Assembly: GCF_021018805.1 (NCBI RefSeq)
Contig: NC_086259.1
Location: forward strand, 16,511,501-16,575,500
Source of the DNA: Prinia subflava
Taxonomy: Eukaryota; Chordata; Aves; Passeriformes; Cisticolidae
Length of the DNA: 64,000 nt
Direction: 5' to 3'
How positions within the stretch are numbered: the stretch's first letter is position 1; every line of letters starts with the position of its first letter. The notes under the pieces were generated by a model that was not told the DNA's origin, made no database searches, and saw only the letters and a program-made list of their open reading frames with translations. Position numbers and translations under genes: made by a program. Positions 13,501 through 27,709 of this stretch are shown piece after piece.

Positions 13501-14924
13501 TTTTCTAAGAATAAAACTAAGAAAAGAAGTTGCTTATATTGGTCTGGTGAATGCAGTTATTATAGTCCCACACTTCATAAAAGTTCTCTCTCCCAATAAT
13601 ATACAAAATGACATGAATTTGAACTTTAAATGCAAGTGATGAACCCTAAAATTTAGGATGAAGTTTCAGAATATGACTATAAAGCAGCTACAAAATTTTA
13701 GACAGAGCCATCACATTAGCTTCCAAATTTTACAAAATGTAAAGAAACATGGAGACCATCTGTTCAGTAAGTTGCAAACCACTTTGCAGGATTTAATGTT
13801 TAGAAAATTAAATTAACCAAGAGATATAAAAAGTGCCAGTGGCTTGAAGTTTACCCTTCAAAATTAGAGTTGAGACACACTTTTTAACATTAAGGTTATA
13901 ACATTCTATTTATGGGACTTTGGTGCACAACCAGCAATGGTGTACTTTCTGTGAATCATGTCAAATTAAGACATGATGACTTTGTAATGATGTGGTTTGA
14001 GTAAATCAGAATTTGGGACCTCATGCAGAACATGGATGAAGAACATTCCTGTGCAACTCAGGATGGGTTCAGTGGGTATAATTGTCTTTTTGGCATTCAA
14101 ATCTGTAACTGTGAGCCTGTAAGTAATGTCATAACACACAAATAACCAAATCTGGGTCCTCATACTGAAAAGAAATATGAATTCCTCTTAACAGAGTGGC
14201 TCTTTGGAGACCTGGTATGCAAAATTTACTCTAGATTTGTATTTGAGTTTTAATCTGTGTTTCTTTGGGTTTTTAGTGTTACCAAGACACTATATCCTCA
14301 AAGGGTAATAGTCATAGAAAAAACATTTGTCAAAAAAGGAAAACCTTGAAATTGAAAAAAAATTTGTGATATCATATGTCATTTACTCCAGCAGGTCGCT
14401 ATTATTTTAAAAGTTTTGTGGTTTTCCTTTTAAATTATACTGTACACTAAACACCTAAAATGCTAGAAACCTCAAACTCAAATATGCAGAGTCTGTCTCA
14501 CTATTATTTTTAGAACATCTGATGAACTGATCTGATATTATTAGCTTTTTATGTTAAACAGCGGTTAAAAATCTATAGTTTGAAGAAAGGCATGGTGACC
14601 AATGTTGGAGAATGAGTTTTAGTGTGTGAATAAACTATAAAGTGTAGATCACTGTAATGGAGCAGAAACTTCCAGTACTTTCAAATAACAAGTGATTTCA
14701 GACTCTAATTCTTTAGAATTATAATTTTTTTTCACTGTACACACAGTATATTTAGATTAGCACTGGATGCCCTTCATTGAACAGTGCCCACAATTACTTA
14801 CGTAATTAGATTTAATGTCGTTGACTTACAAGTCTGTGACTAGATGGGCACTAGAAAAGGGAAAAAGCCATGTCTTGGGTATAGTTTGTTATATAATTTT
14901 GGGGGTTTTGATCTGTTTTGTTTG

Positions 14925-15835
14925 TGCCCGGAGTGGCGGCTGTCCCCACCCCAGCCCCATCCTCCCTGGCTCTGGGGCGATCTGTCACGATGTTTGGGAG
15001 CCAGGCTGGGGTTTCCAGAGGGAGCTGGGAGCAGGGTGAGAGGCAGCCCTTCCTTTCAGCATGTTCTGTTCAACTGGATGTGCACAGCTGGTATCTCTGA
15101 CCTTGGATCCTGCTGTTTCTGTGGGGTTTGCCTGCTTCTTTTGGTTTTATTTTTGCTTTGGCGCTGTAACTGAGCTTGCCAGTTTGGCTTCTTTTGCTGC
15201 TCTGCCGTTGGGAAGCCCAGAGTCAGTGTCTGCCTGCCAGGACTGGGAACATCCTCATTTCCCACCGGGCGCCACACCACCCGGGCCCAGGGACCAGCCA
15301 GAGCTGGTGAGAAATCCCAGGGAGTCTCTCTCTGCCGTGTCTGGGATCTGGGCTGCTGCTGCCCAGTCCCTGCTGAGCCCCTACGGCTGCTCCAGGGGTT
15401 GTGCTGCACTGGAGCTGTTTGGAGGTGCCGCAGTCCAGCTACAGCTGCAGAGCTTCTGCTGCCTCTTGCTTGTTGCCCCAGGTGAGGCTGCCCTGCCGTT
15501 CTGGCTTGTGCTTCTGCGGTTTCCTGTTCCAGAGGGGCACCAGGACCGGCTGCCCCAGTGGGTTTGTAAAGAATCCCCTTTCCCATCCCGTCCCGGGGGC
15601 TGTGCCCGCCGTTCCCGTGTGGGGAAAGGCCACAGCGCCCCTGCAGGCGCGGGGGAATCACCGCAGCCCTGCCCGGCCGGGAGCCAGCGGCGCCCCTGCC
15701 GGCCGTGCCCGGAACTGCGCCCAAGGGGAAGGCGGCACAGCCGAGAGAGGCTGGCACTGGGTGTCTGCAGGGGTATGGGTACACTCTTTCAATAGCTAGC
15801 ATTTATTATTTTTTTTAATAAACAGAGGGTTTTTT
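14925..15835 (+). mobile_element. GC-rich dispersed element, probably a retroviral LTR
   Basis: A sharply bounded GC-rich block sits inside otherwise AT-rich intron. The left edge is near 14925, after a T/G-rich run. The right edge is near 15835, after a T-rich segment containing AATAAA at about 15819-15824. The block is CpG-bearing. It is open in more than one frame on both strands between about 15056 and 15802, a by-product of high GC and not evidence of a gene. The layout of a GC-rich body, a poly(A) signal and a T-rich end fits an LTR in plus orientation, and the wording resembles dispersed LTR repeats I recall from songbird genomes. I could not find clean TG...CA ends or a target-site duplication. 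The alternative is a CpG island with an unannotated alternative first exon, but no CDYL2-like start codon context was found. Confidence 0.55.
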
Positions 15836-18551
15836 TACTTTTACCCCCTGGTATCCATTTTTCTCAATGACAGAAGAAAAGGGAGTTACTGAAGCCTTTT
15901 TCTCCTTAGAGGAAATACTGATTCCGGGGCGTTTTCTCCTGACGTTTGTCTCAAAACTGAGACAAACCAAAATCATAAAATGCAGATTCTGGGGCAGAGA
16001 GAGCCTGAAAAATCTTTGTTCCTTAAATATCTAATTTTTTAATCATATATTTAAAGATTATTTTTTTAAAAAAATTGAGGCCAAATAGATTTTTTTTATC
16101 GACAATTGCACTTCTGACCCTTACAAAAAATTCAAGTGGCTTATTGATTAACTTGGAAAGGACTGTCCATTTTGATACATATGGTATTATGAAGGGTTTA
16201 ACAAAATGAGACATACATCACCATACAACTGCAAGTAGAAAGATTTCAGACATTCAGATTATTTTCAGTTAAAATTATTTGATATTCTATGGCCATCAGA
16301 GGAATTTATTAAGCACCTCACAGTGCTCATCTGAGTAAGGAATATTTCCAGCAAAATTTAGGAGATGTACAGGTGATTCAGACACTTTTTTCTCCTTTAC
16401 TGTCACCTTTGGAAGACTTTCCAGCCATTTAGAGACAAACTGGAGATTATTCCATCCCTTTTTCCCCAGTGTCATCTAACCAGTATTTATCCTTACACGT
16501 CATAAAATATCTGCGATTCCCTCTAGAAGTAATTCACAGGTGCAAACTTGCCTTTTAAAACCTGCACTAACTATTTATGATTGTTGCATTAACAGAATCA
16601 GCAAGGCAAGGACTGTAAAGATCCTGGAGCATACATGCTGCCTCTGCTGCCTTTGCCCTGTACTGCACAGTCCATGTGACATTCAGCAGCCAAGGGCAAG
16701 GTCTTTTCCAGAATAACAATGAATTTTTGCACAGCAAAACTAACATCTCTGTGCTTGGGGCACACTAGACAATCATTAGCACTTTTCTGACAGACATTCT
16801 GTACTAGATTTTGTGATTAACATATTCTGAACATTTCATTTCAAGAACAAGTCAAACGTTGTGGCACGCTACATATTAAAGGAAAGTGCTCACTGTTCTG
16901 AGCTTCACCTGTAATGCTGCTAAATAACAGTAATGATCATTAGTATCCATGTAGTAAGATAGGTTTACATGGTGCTTTGTAACTATGAAAATAATATTTC
17001 AGAGTGGTAATTGGGGAAATATATACTCTCTAGGGAAATCCTCTGATTATCTAAAAATAAACTTGGTTTGTTTGAATCCTTCTTGCATGACCACAAAAGT
17101 TGCTTGTTCCCTTGGAATTAAAATAAAATTAAACACGTGCACATCATTTTGAAATCTTCAAAACATGAAATACTTCGTTATTATCTAGAAGGCAAGATTA
17201 ATTATCCTAGATACCTTACATTAGTTATTAGCCCTAAAAATATTGCAGAAGGGTGAGGTTTATGTTCCTTCATTGGACTACAGCATGTAACCACATATAA
17301 TACATCATAAACATAATAAAAGCAAACTTTTCCCAGTATTTATCAGTATTTCTGCTGAGGTGCTAAGAATATAGCACCTCTCCATCATGGGTGTTATTGG
17401 TTGGGTTTTTTTATGTTCTTTCTATGTATGTCTTTGTCCACAATTGGTCTTTGGAGAGAAACAATGGTTGAAATGTGATCAGAAATTCCATGTTATTCCA
17501 GAGCCGTATAATCCAGCTGTAGTCTTTTCCCCACGTATTCATCTTGTGAGTCTTGCTCCTCCCAAGAATGCCAGGAACCTTTTGGTCTTGTCAGGCCATT
17601 ATACTGCACATTCTGCTCCCAAGCTGTGAGATGCAAGCAGTGAACACCAGTACAAAATGCACATATACAGCACAAGTTAATCTTGGGATTTTTTCCCATT
17701 TTTTATTTTCCACTATGCTTCAAAACAGATCTGTTTCACCAAAATTTTCATTTTGTACACTGCTGTACGTACAAATTATTTCAATGCACCTTTCCCATTT
17801 TCAAAACTAGGTCTGAAATTGCTTCACAGATTGGGTGTTCTTTTTGGATGAGGTGCGTAAAAGCAAAGAGAACAGTTCAGGTGGTGACAAGGAATAGAAA
17901 CACAAACTCTGACCTTGAAGCCCCATCTAAACATCCTGTCCTGCAGAACACTCTATTGCTACCTCAGCACAAACCTCCAGGACAGGTACAGGAAACACAA
18001 GTATATATTGATTAGCATATTTCGTCTTACCTTTGTAGTAAAGGTTTGGCAACTTTACCCCTCTTATCCCTGTCTTTAATTCCATCATATTGAATGAAGA
18101 GCAAATATACAGCTGTTGCCATGAAGCGTGTTGTATGTTCATTCAAACACTGAAAAGACACCTGAGGAATGACTTCACAATTTATCTTAGTACTAAAAAA
18201 CATTCATGTAATGACTAAGAAAATCTTTTTAGCTTGTGAGCAGCTGACCCTTCGTCTTCCAACCCATCTTTCCTTTGTACATCTCAAAGAGTGGATGGCT
18301 CCTCCTGTATGAGTGAAGGCCAACAAACCCTGATGGTACCAGGTCAAAGAAAGTGGGAAGTTCAAAGCTGCTTGTGGGAAGCTCCCTTCCAGCTGCCTGG
18401 TGAATCTAAACTCAGATTAATTGAGTACATTCACACACAGTTCCATAGATTGCACAGAACTCAGTTTTCCAAATGGAGATGCTTTTCTAAGTGTAAAAGA
18501 ATTAATAAAGCATTAATAAATTATTAGTAAATATTTTAGGCAAAATGTATT

Positions 18552-18745
18552 ACAGAATTATAGAGTAATGCAGGTTGGAAGGGACTTTTGGAAATTATCT
18601 GATCCAACCCCTTGCTTAAGGCAGCACCAACTTAATTAGGTTACTCAGGGTCTTGCTCAGTCAAGTTCTGAATATCTCTAAGGGCAGATATTCCACAGCC
18701 TCTGTGGACATCTGTCCCAGTATTTGACCACATGTATGGTTTGTG
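18552..18745 (-). mobile_element. CR1 LINE 3'-end fragment, minus orientation
   Basis: The plus strand opens with an 'acagaattatagagtaatgc' type start, then GGTTGGAAGGGAC, then 'ctgatccaaccccttgctta' and 'ccacagcctctgtgg'. These are diverged versions of the CR1 3' tail read in antisense. The fragment is about 190 bases and 5'-truncated. It is older and more diverged than typical young avian CR1 copies. Boundaries are approximate. Confidence 0.75.
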
Positions 18746-21076
18746 CTGGGCATGACAGTGAGTACAGCAGAAGATTATTATTGACTCTTTAGAATCAGAT
18801 TAGTTAGCTCTCCAATTCATAGGAGTCCTAGAAGGTAAAAGTCCTTTTTGTAAGCTCATAAACCATTTGCAAGTGGGATCTTAGTATTAAATGTGACTCA
18901 GAGGTTTGTTATACTAAAGTGGGAATTTAAGCTTCCATTCATGAAGTATCTGGAAAACAGTTTGGGTGTTGGAGCACCAGTGTGCATTGGTCTCTGCACT
19001 AACCCTCAGTTAATAACAAGCAGTCAGCTGCAGCCCTCCTCAGCTCCAGTTTGTGACTGGCATAGTGCCACAGAAAGAACATACGCTAGCCCAGTCCCAG
19101 TGAGGCAAACGTAGGGAATAAATCTCAGAAAAACCTACATTTATAAAAATATAATTCTGTAATTGCCCTGTTCTACAGAGGGACATAGAATAAAGCCCTT
19201 TGCCACATCATTGCTGCAAATATATCCAGGAGCAGCTGAGGTATTCACACAACCGCCAAGTTAGGAATCTGACTAACAAATACATGGAAAATTTCCTCAG
19301 TAATATATTCACTACTTACATATTCAATACTGCTTCGAGCATAGACATTTCTAAATGGTTCCTCAGCCTCATCAGAGTTCCAGTGTCAGCCTGATGCTTG
19401 ATGGGTGTGCAGCATGGAGATGTGCACATGCCTCAGCAGGAACTCTTGGGGTGATCTGGCAGGCCTCTGGAGCAGGGTGGCAAGGTCTGTACCTCGCCAC
19501 CTGAGAAACCCCATTGTTGTTCCTTAGGACCCCCCTGAAAGGAGTGATGGATTCCAGACCAGAGCAACTCCTGTGACAGGAAGTACTGCCTGGCTGGAAG
19601 TACTGCCAGCACTTGGCCAAAACCTTATCATCAGGAATCATGATGACCTGAAAGAACTCAAGACTCATCAGTTAAATCCTTGGCTTGAGTGAATTACCAG
19701 GGCTAACAGAGGACTCCCTGAGATAAGGAATGGTGTCCATCTGTTGCCAAAGGCAGCTTTCAAGAGATGTAAGGCCTGAGGAGAGCAGGAGGGTAACCTG
19801 TGGTTGTCTCCTCAGCAGCACCTGAGCACAGCACACAGCACCGTCGGTGGCTGTGATGGCAGCTCCTGGGGACTCTGCACTGCCAGGGGAGTTTCAGGCA
19901 GCGTGTGGCAGAGCGTGCCATGCAGCGTGCTGTGGTCAGCCTGACTCACTGCAGACACTGGGACAAGCCCAGGTGTGTCAGTGCCTTTCACCCACCCTGG
20001 AAGCAAACAGCCTCCTCAGAGCCCAGCAGATTGCTCCAAAGCACCCTTCTGTTAAATCAGTGGAAATGCTTGCACACCCTGCATGTCTGTGTTTAGAGCA
20101 CTGCCCCCATATTTTAAATGCACATTTCTCATTGGCTGCACTCTCAGGTGATTTAAGATGCATCTGTCAGATGAACAATGACAGCTTTCTTAACTGCCTT
20201 TACTGCTGTCCATGAGATAGTTTGTTCCTTCCAAGCACCAGTAGGAAGTTGGTTTTATACTGGGCAGAATTCAAATCTCAAATACAAATTAAATCTGCAG
20301 TGAAAACCAATGCAATAATTGAGGCCAAAACTTGGCCTACTGACCCTGCTCATCTGAATGCTATTTCTGAGGGGATAATGATGTATTATTCTTCCTTTTT
20401 GACAATTACTCCTTCACAGATAATTTTTGAAATTTTCTGTGCCATTTTTCTGTGATGTTGCTCTGGTATCCTGGATACTTAGTTGTAATATTCTGTGCTC
20501 CTGTCACACCATTATAGTTGCCTAAAGCATGTTTCTTTATTCCTTTTTCTACTCTACCTTTCTTTTTGGCTCTTTCCTGTATTCTGCCACCACATTAACT
20601 TCATTTGTGTAACCAAGAAAATGAAGAATTCTACTGAATTCTGAAAGAAACCTTTGTGTTTCATGAGTTTTCGTCTCTTATTATCCCGCTACTTTACAAA
20701 CTGCAACTTCAGCTTTTTGCTCAAACGATCACCCCTCAGCCTTCTGTATTGTACAAAGTCATCTATTTTTAGCCCTTTCCCTTTAAAACCTATCCCTGCA
20801 TGGTATTATTCACAAATTTGACTGTTACTACTTTTGCTATATGGATTGTTCCAAACCAGTTGCCCCCTATTCTAGTCTGGATGGAAAGTATGAAGTGGAT
20901 ATATGATTTATCCTTCTCATTTCACCTTATCCCTGTCCAGTCACTCATAACATGGACATGGTTCTACATTTTCCCCTTCTGTGTCAGTGATGGGCAGAGA
21001 TTACTGTCCTCCTTCACATTCAGACCCATCAGCTGGGGATTATTTTTGATTTCCTTCTCTGTCAGGTATGTATTAG

Positions 21077-21473
21077 TGTTGTCCTGGTTCTCCCCAAGAC
21101 AGGGTTAGTTTTTTTGTGGTAGCCAGGACAGGCCAGTACCCTGATGTTGTTCTGTACCACCTCACATCATTGCCAGGGGCTGAGAAAAGGACTCTCCTCC
21201 AGGGAGAAGGGGTTTCTTCCAGTCCAGAAAATGCAGTAGAGGGAGCTGTCTGGTATTGTTTACTTACAGGGAGTTTTTCTGTGTGAATTATTTATTTTCT
21301 TACGCCTCTTGTTGCTGTTATTATTAATTTTTCTTTTCTGTTGCTGTTTCCAAATGTTCATATCTCAGCCCATGGTCTTTACCTTTTGTGCCTCCATTTG
21401 GCAGGGGAGGGGGAGCAGAGGGTGGTTTTAGTGGGAATACTAAATTGGAGAATATAATTTCTAAGCCATGACA
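21077..21473 (+). mobile_element. Probable ERVL-type solo LTR
   Basis: The element starts TGTTGTCCTGGTTCTCCCCA, followed shortly by an AAGACAGGGTTAG motif. It ends near GCCATGACA, so it has the TG...CA termini of an LTR. Internal landmarks match avian class III (ERVL-like) LTRs as I recall them: 'tgtgtgaattatttattttctt', a T-rich 'ttgttgctgttattattaatt', 'tgttcatatctcagcccatgg', then 'accttttgtgcctcc'. Length is about 397 bases. No internal retroviral genes flank it, so it is a solo LTR, presumably left by recombination. No intact target-site duplication is visible, so the copy is old. It contains no viral coding sequence. Confidence 0.7.
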
Positions 21474-24400
21474 ATAATTTAAAAAATAATTATATCTCCC
21501 TGTGTGCAAGAACTACAAAACACATACTGCCACTGGAGATTCTTTACATAAAAAACGCTGTTTCATATCCTAGATCTCAGAGTAACTCCATCTCATTGTC
21601 CATTTGTCTTGTTTTCCAACCCACAGCCTTCATATTTACTAAGCTGTCATTTCAATCCTGGAAAATACCTGCAAAACGATTGTATTATCCTGCCTTAGAT
21701 ATCACTGTAAAATCCACTTTGAGCCCTTCAGTACAATGGCACTTGGACTGACCAGTGTCCCCCTGTAGCCCCTCTTGTCCCTCATCTCCTCTTTGCCGTG
21801 TCCCCTTTGCACAGCCAGCAAGCCTCCCTCTGCAGCTGCTAAAGCCTCTCTGAACATCTGAAATCCCAAATCCTCAGCACCTACAGACACATGGAGTGAT
21901 GCAGGGCTCCCCAAAACCAAGGCTTTCACATCTCTGCGCTCAAGTTTGCCACTTTGCAGTAAAAGGGCTGAGAAAATATTTTTCTACCTACCCCACAAGA
22001 AGATGTGGTTTGTTTTATGACAGTCGTACCAGTAGCATTTGGAAAGCAATGACTCACTGAGTGCTAGTACAGTGAATAGTTCAAATATTTGTTTATGCTG
22101 TATTATAGTTAAACCTTAGTATTTTTTTCATGTTGAGTCTTCACTTCTGACTAAGCTTTGGGATGGATGTAAAAGTGTTGATCTGAAGTCCTAGCCTTGA
22201 GTTGAATATGAATGAAGCCCATATGGTGAACAAAAATATTGTGTGAACTGTAGAAAAAAATACCAAAAAAAGCCATAACTGAACAAGGTAGTGAAGGAAA
22301 AACTGCCAATGAATATAAAAGAAAACAGCATTTATCTTTTTCTAATGACTTCAGGTAAAATTTTAATGTAAAAAACCGATGGCATTGCACTTCTGGTTTT
22401 CCATCTGAACCCCAACCATGGAATCTCATAGCAGGACACTTGTGCAGTGTTTGTGTCTCTCAGGAGGGGAAAATCAAAGGTGCAGGACAGGGAGCAGCAG
22501 GAGATTTTACAGCATTTATTTGTTCTGTTGTAAGCTGTCCCGTGTCTTTGTTGAAGGACACATACACCCAGTGCAGTGGTTTGCATACCAGTGGTTTCCA
22601 TAGCAGGCTGATAGGCTTTTCCCCATGAAAATGCAGAAGTTCCTGGAGTTCCCCACTAAGTTTAAGATCTCTTCTGATTCAAAGAAAATTGGAAAGCAGC
22701 AAAGAAAAACCTCATATGCTTAAAAAGAAAATAAAAAAGTAACTGAATAAAAAGCAGTGTCTTTTGAGATTCATGGAGTGTTCGTTGGTTTTCCTGGGAA
22801 AATGTCATTTGATGTTTTGCCTAAGAGTAATTCCAATGAGGAATGGCTTCTCTTTCATTTTTAAGACTATCTAGCCCTTTCACCTTCATTCTAACCTTCC
22901 AGGTAACAACACAAATTTAGTACTGAAAAGTTTCATAGCTGGACCTATGCTGTGGGTAAGATTCTGAAGAGTCCCAGCAGCCATTCCAATGTTATTTTTC
23001 TAACGTGAATACTGGCTGCTTCAGAAGATATGTTGCCATACTTTTTGTACATCTGGAACAAATGCTCCAATTACCAGATTTTGTGAAATCAAATACAAAT
23101 ACTAGAAAAACAAAAATAAGTTACAAAGACAAGGAGGCAAAAGGTTGACTGCTAATGAGATACAGTATTTCTCAAAGCAAAGGTAACAAAAAGGGGGAAG
23201 TTAGGGCAATACTGAATTTTTAAAATACAAACATGTTGAATCAGATGGCCTTTATCTCTCCCAGAAATCTTACTGCCTTTCCTTCCTTGGCACTTCCTTC
23301 AAATACCCTTCCAACACCCTCAGGCACAACATGGGCCAAAGACTTCCAATGAAAAAACCCCACATTACCCAGTACAAGTCCTGCAATCATAGCAATGAAA
23401 GGCAGTTTTTCAGTGTCTGTCATGCAGTCACTCATGCTCTGAAGAGCTCACTAACAGAGACCATCTGAACACCACTGACTACAGTTTAAATTGCTTACAC
23501 GGATGTGCATGGCAAGAAGAAGAGATGACATGTATTTATTTTAGAAATCACTAAGTAGATATGCAACCTTCCAAACCTTTCTAGAAGTTTATTCATCTCC
23601 CAGAAGGTGTTTCCTGGGAGCACAAGGATTTTTATTTATGCTTTTCAGCGCTGTGACCTGAGATGAGTATGCTGTGCTTTGACTTCAGAGTTACATCTGT
23701 AGAAATAATTCCATAGAAATTATCCTTTTTAAACTTAGCCTAGATTAACTTTTTTGATAAGCAAACAATAGCATTGTGCGGTGAAATGATTTTGACACAG
23801 AATTTTCTGTGAAGGAAGGGTGGTGGGGTTGTTGTACTCTGCATATACAAGCAAAACACTTAAGTTTATGAAGCTCTAGGTATTTGTACTTCAATTCACT
23901 ATTTTTTTGTATTTCACATGAAGTATAGAATGCAACTATATTTTAAAGGCATTTATTTATGACTTTCATCCTAGTTTGTGCAGATGTGTATAGAGTTAGG
24001 TTTAAGGCTACTTGGAAGCTCAAAAATGTGTTGGAAATGCATTTGCACAGATGCCACGTTCTCATTCTATTTGTTCTCTTTATAAGTATTTATATGGTAA
24101 CATATCAGAACCTCATTTCATCCAGAATTAGCCAACAGGGGCAGGGAAAGAGAGAATCCAGGGAAGTAATGGCAGATGACATTTCTAGCAATCTTTTAAG
24201 TGTGATGCCTCTACAAAGTTTGTTTGTAGTCATTGCACTTTTATTAAATCTAACTCCTAAGTTTTCCAAAGCAAATACAGTGAAATCATGGATTTGGCAA
24301 CTGTAACTACCAGGGTCACTTTTGGGAACATGTTACTCAGTCCTGATTAAAGATGGAACTGAGGGGGAAAATGGAAAATCAGACACTGAAGCCCTAGATA

Positions 24401-27400
24401 TTTTCTGCATATTCTCAGAAACATGTATTGCTTATTCTAGGGGAGGATTCAAAGTATTATTTTTATTAATCACTAGCTGTCACAGAATTATTTCTCATTA
24501 AAAAAACTGATACGATTTATGCAACCTTAAGTAAATACAGAAAGATTATTATTTCACATAGTACCTGTTAAAACAAATACACATCATTAAAAAAACAAAG
24601 TAGTGATGTTTGTTGTGACTGTGGATAGAAGGAGAAGGAGACAGACAGTAGCAGGTGTGGCTAAAACCCTGATATTTCTGCCTCCACTGAAGCACTTCCC
24701 AGTGGCACTCCAAAGGGGATAAATATTACTGAAGAACTCAAAGCCCTGTGATAGCAAAGGGAGCATGTTGAGAGGTCAAGTATATTCGATGCTACCCTCA
24801 GATGCATTCAGTGAACAACGAGGCAGTAATGAGGACAGGAAAAGATCTACTCAGACTTTTTTATGCATCATTAGTCAAGCCAGTGGGTATTATGGTTGAA
24901 CTAAAAAAATCAAGGAAAACAAACTAATTTTGGATTAAACCTTTTTTTTTTCATTTCCTCCCCAATAAAACAATAAGCTGAAAAGAGGGTTGACCAGAAA
25001 CAAAACATTTTGTCTTCAGTTTATTTAGTCTTTATTTTAGTTAGTTAAATTTGAACATTGATAGTTTCTGAAAATGCTGTAATGAAATGGTTAGTGTCTC
25101 CCAAATAGATTTGCTTTCTTAATGTTTTTTTCAGAAACTATTTATTAAATTTGACCCAATTTCATAAATACTTTTATTCTCCCTTCATGATGTGTTTAAC
25201 TGGTTAATCACATTCTCCATTGCCATTATTTTATTTCCCAGGAACAAAGACTACTCATATTTTCTCCTTTTATCCTCCTAATTGAAATGCAGGATGCCTC
25301 ATCACCAAAATACTTGAGTGTGTTCCATATTAAAAAACACCCTCCACAAAACCTCTATACATGGAGCAACAATGTGAAAATAAGACATCTGTGTAGTTAA
25401 AGATACGTGTACGAGTGAAAAAAGGTGAGGGTGGAGAGATGGATTTTTGTATGGGATCCCGAAAAAGGTGAGGTCTTTGTCCATCCTTTCTGAGGCTCTT
25501 CCTTCAAGTGAGCAAACAAAGAGAACCAAGAGAACAAAGCTGGTACAATCCTTCAAAACAAAGACAAGTAACTCCCAAGTAACACCAACCTGACACAGAG
25601 TTTGTGTTCCAAGTCCAAAGTCCTGAATTAAAGGGAGGGGAATGCATGTGTTGTTTATCTGCTACAGACAGAAAAGCAGGAACCCCGACTCTCCAGTACC
25701 GATAGCTGTGGTCTACCAAGTTCAGCAGCAATTCAATTTTTTCCCCAGGACATACATGTATGTGTTTTGCTCCTTGGTATAGCGAGCTGCAGTAATTAAG
25801 GTAACAAATCCACAGGCAGCCCACACGGAATTCCACGGTTCAATGTACAGTTTTTCTGGCTAGTCCCTGATAGGAAGATGAAAGTGTTTTAAAGCCAAGG
25901 ATAATTTGGACAGCTGCTTTCTATAAAGTCAACAAGATCATAATAAGTCTACTATTAGTTTGACAATCGAAAGCCACATCCCACATGAGGACAAAAAAAA
26001 ATGCCAGTTCATTTATTTTGTGAAGCCTTTTCCCTCTTTTCAGACAAATGATCTCAAACTTGCCCAGGCTGAGCTTCAGTTAATTGTTTTGCCTCTCTGA
26101 TCAATCCTGAAGGGGACTGTGCTAAATTCAGAGTAAAGAGGGTGCCTTGCTTTACTTCCGAGGTGGTTCTGTGTAGATATTTGATAAGCCAGAGCACAGG
26201 AAGGAGCTGTTTGGGATGCTGCAGTGAGAGCCCTGGAGATGGAGGAAGGTGTCCACTCTGACTCAGAGACAGATATCTCAGCACAGTTCCCATGTAAATG
26301 AACGGAGATAGAAGTATAATGTTTAGTTGCTAATTACATTAGACTCCTTTGGGGAACCCACCAAGATTTCTGTGAATGTACAGTTCCAGCCAGTGAACAG
26401 ATAGAATTAATCCACTGGTTTGCTCTAACAAGGGACCTAAAATGAACAATTACTTACACTGCTGCAATTGCCCTTCTTCAAGGTTAAATTCTCCATACAG
26501 ATTCCACTGTTGTTCTTCACATGAGATGATTTTTCTTTGACGAGCAGTTAAAGCTGTTACATGATCTATCCACTTATTTATTCTTCTAAATTAACAATAT
26601 TGCTTTGGGTTAATGATAATGATTTTTTTTCATTAGATCCTATCCTTCATAAGCCACATATTAAAAACAAAATTTAAAAATTAAAGAATGAAAAAATAAG
26701 ACCTTGGAGAGTCTTTGAAGGTTTCCTTACCAAAACTGATCTTCGAGCACTGACTTTTCATGGCAGACGTATGTAACAAAAACTGTTCTAAAAACCCTCC
26801 CTACCTTCCCCACGTTACCAATATTATTCTAATACTTAATTCCTGCTGCCATTACAGCATTTTTCCTAATGACTTGATCTGAATTTCACTTGGTGCAGTT
26901 TAACTCCAGCTTGCTGCCACTGTTTGGCTTTTCCTCTGCATTCTCCCTCTGCCTGAGGCTTGTCCAGCATCCTGGTTCCACAGCATCATGATGCTGTTAA
27001 TTCACATTCAGGCTGCAGACCCAATACAGCCCATTAGCCCTTGGTGTAGAAATATTCCTTACAATGGCATTCTCCAGCACAGGCTGATAAAATTCATTCC
27101 TTCCAGGTAAGAATCCTGCCTTAATGTTCTTTGTTTGCTGTTTTATTTTTTAATTGGCACGTTCAAAAATTTTCTGTATTTACTCATATATTGCATTCCT
27201 AAAAATACAAATTTTTATAAGCTGGAAGCAGCTAAGTGGATGTACACTACTGCAGACAAGATCTTTGCTGTAAAATACTGCAATTTGTTGTCATGAGTTC
27301 TCTGTTCAAGGTAGTTTCAAGACACAAAGAGGACTGGGGAAGGTTATAGGGACATAATACATGTGTGGATTCAGGAGAATGAGCAGTAATAACAAAGCAG

Positions 27401-27709
27401 CGAAAAATGCTTTATTTGGCTCTTTGAAACAAGAGGGAGCTGAGGAATGTAACAGTAATAGCCTCGTTTTGTAACCAGATTTTCAAAGAAATGGTGTTTT
27501 GATTAAAGATCTCAGACTCTCTCTTGTTTCTTCACATTGGAGCTACTACAAGTGCCCAGCTCAGATTTGAGGATGTATTTATGTCTCTTTTAATGTTTTC
27601 AGAAGGGGCAGCGGCCTCGCTGTCAAAATACCACTGAGGCTCTGCATTTTCACTCCTGTCCTGCTAAGTCGGGAATTTTCTCTAATACAGTTTTGGTTTC
27701 TCCATGTAG

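Larger units (their letters stand above)
1..27709 (+). other. CDYL2: CDYL2 intron 1 (3' part; no exon seen)
   Basis: This stretch ends at the exon 2 acceptor, so it is read as the 3' part of the first CDYL2 intron, which is very long in other vertebrates. No stretch matches the short exon 1 coding sequence, and no promoter-like first exon was found. The open frames inside are short and lack recognisable domains. They include one of 150 codons on the minus strand at 10747-11199 and a both-strand open region in the GC-rich element. The interval is AT-rich. The CR1 fragments, LTR-like elements, AT-rich tract and possible retrocopy are listed separately. The remaining sequence shows nothing I can name. 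That this is intron rather than an upstream gene plus intergenic DNA is inference. Confidence 0.75.

Noticed and set aside
15056..15802. Long open frames of about 245 codons on both strands
   Set aside because: They overlap in a GC-rich block where stop codons are rare, show no domain or protein-like pattern, and coincide with a probable LTR-type repeat.
23241..23435. Minus-strand frame with a hydrophobic segment (IAMIAGLVLGNVGFF)
   Set aside because: Short, no homologue recognised, and no surrounding exon signals. A single hydrophobic run is weak evidence.
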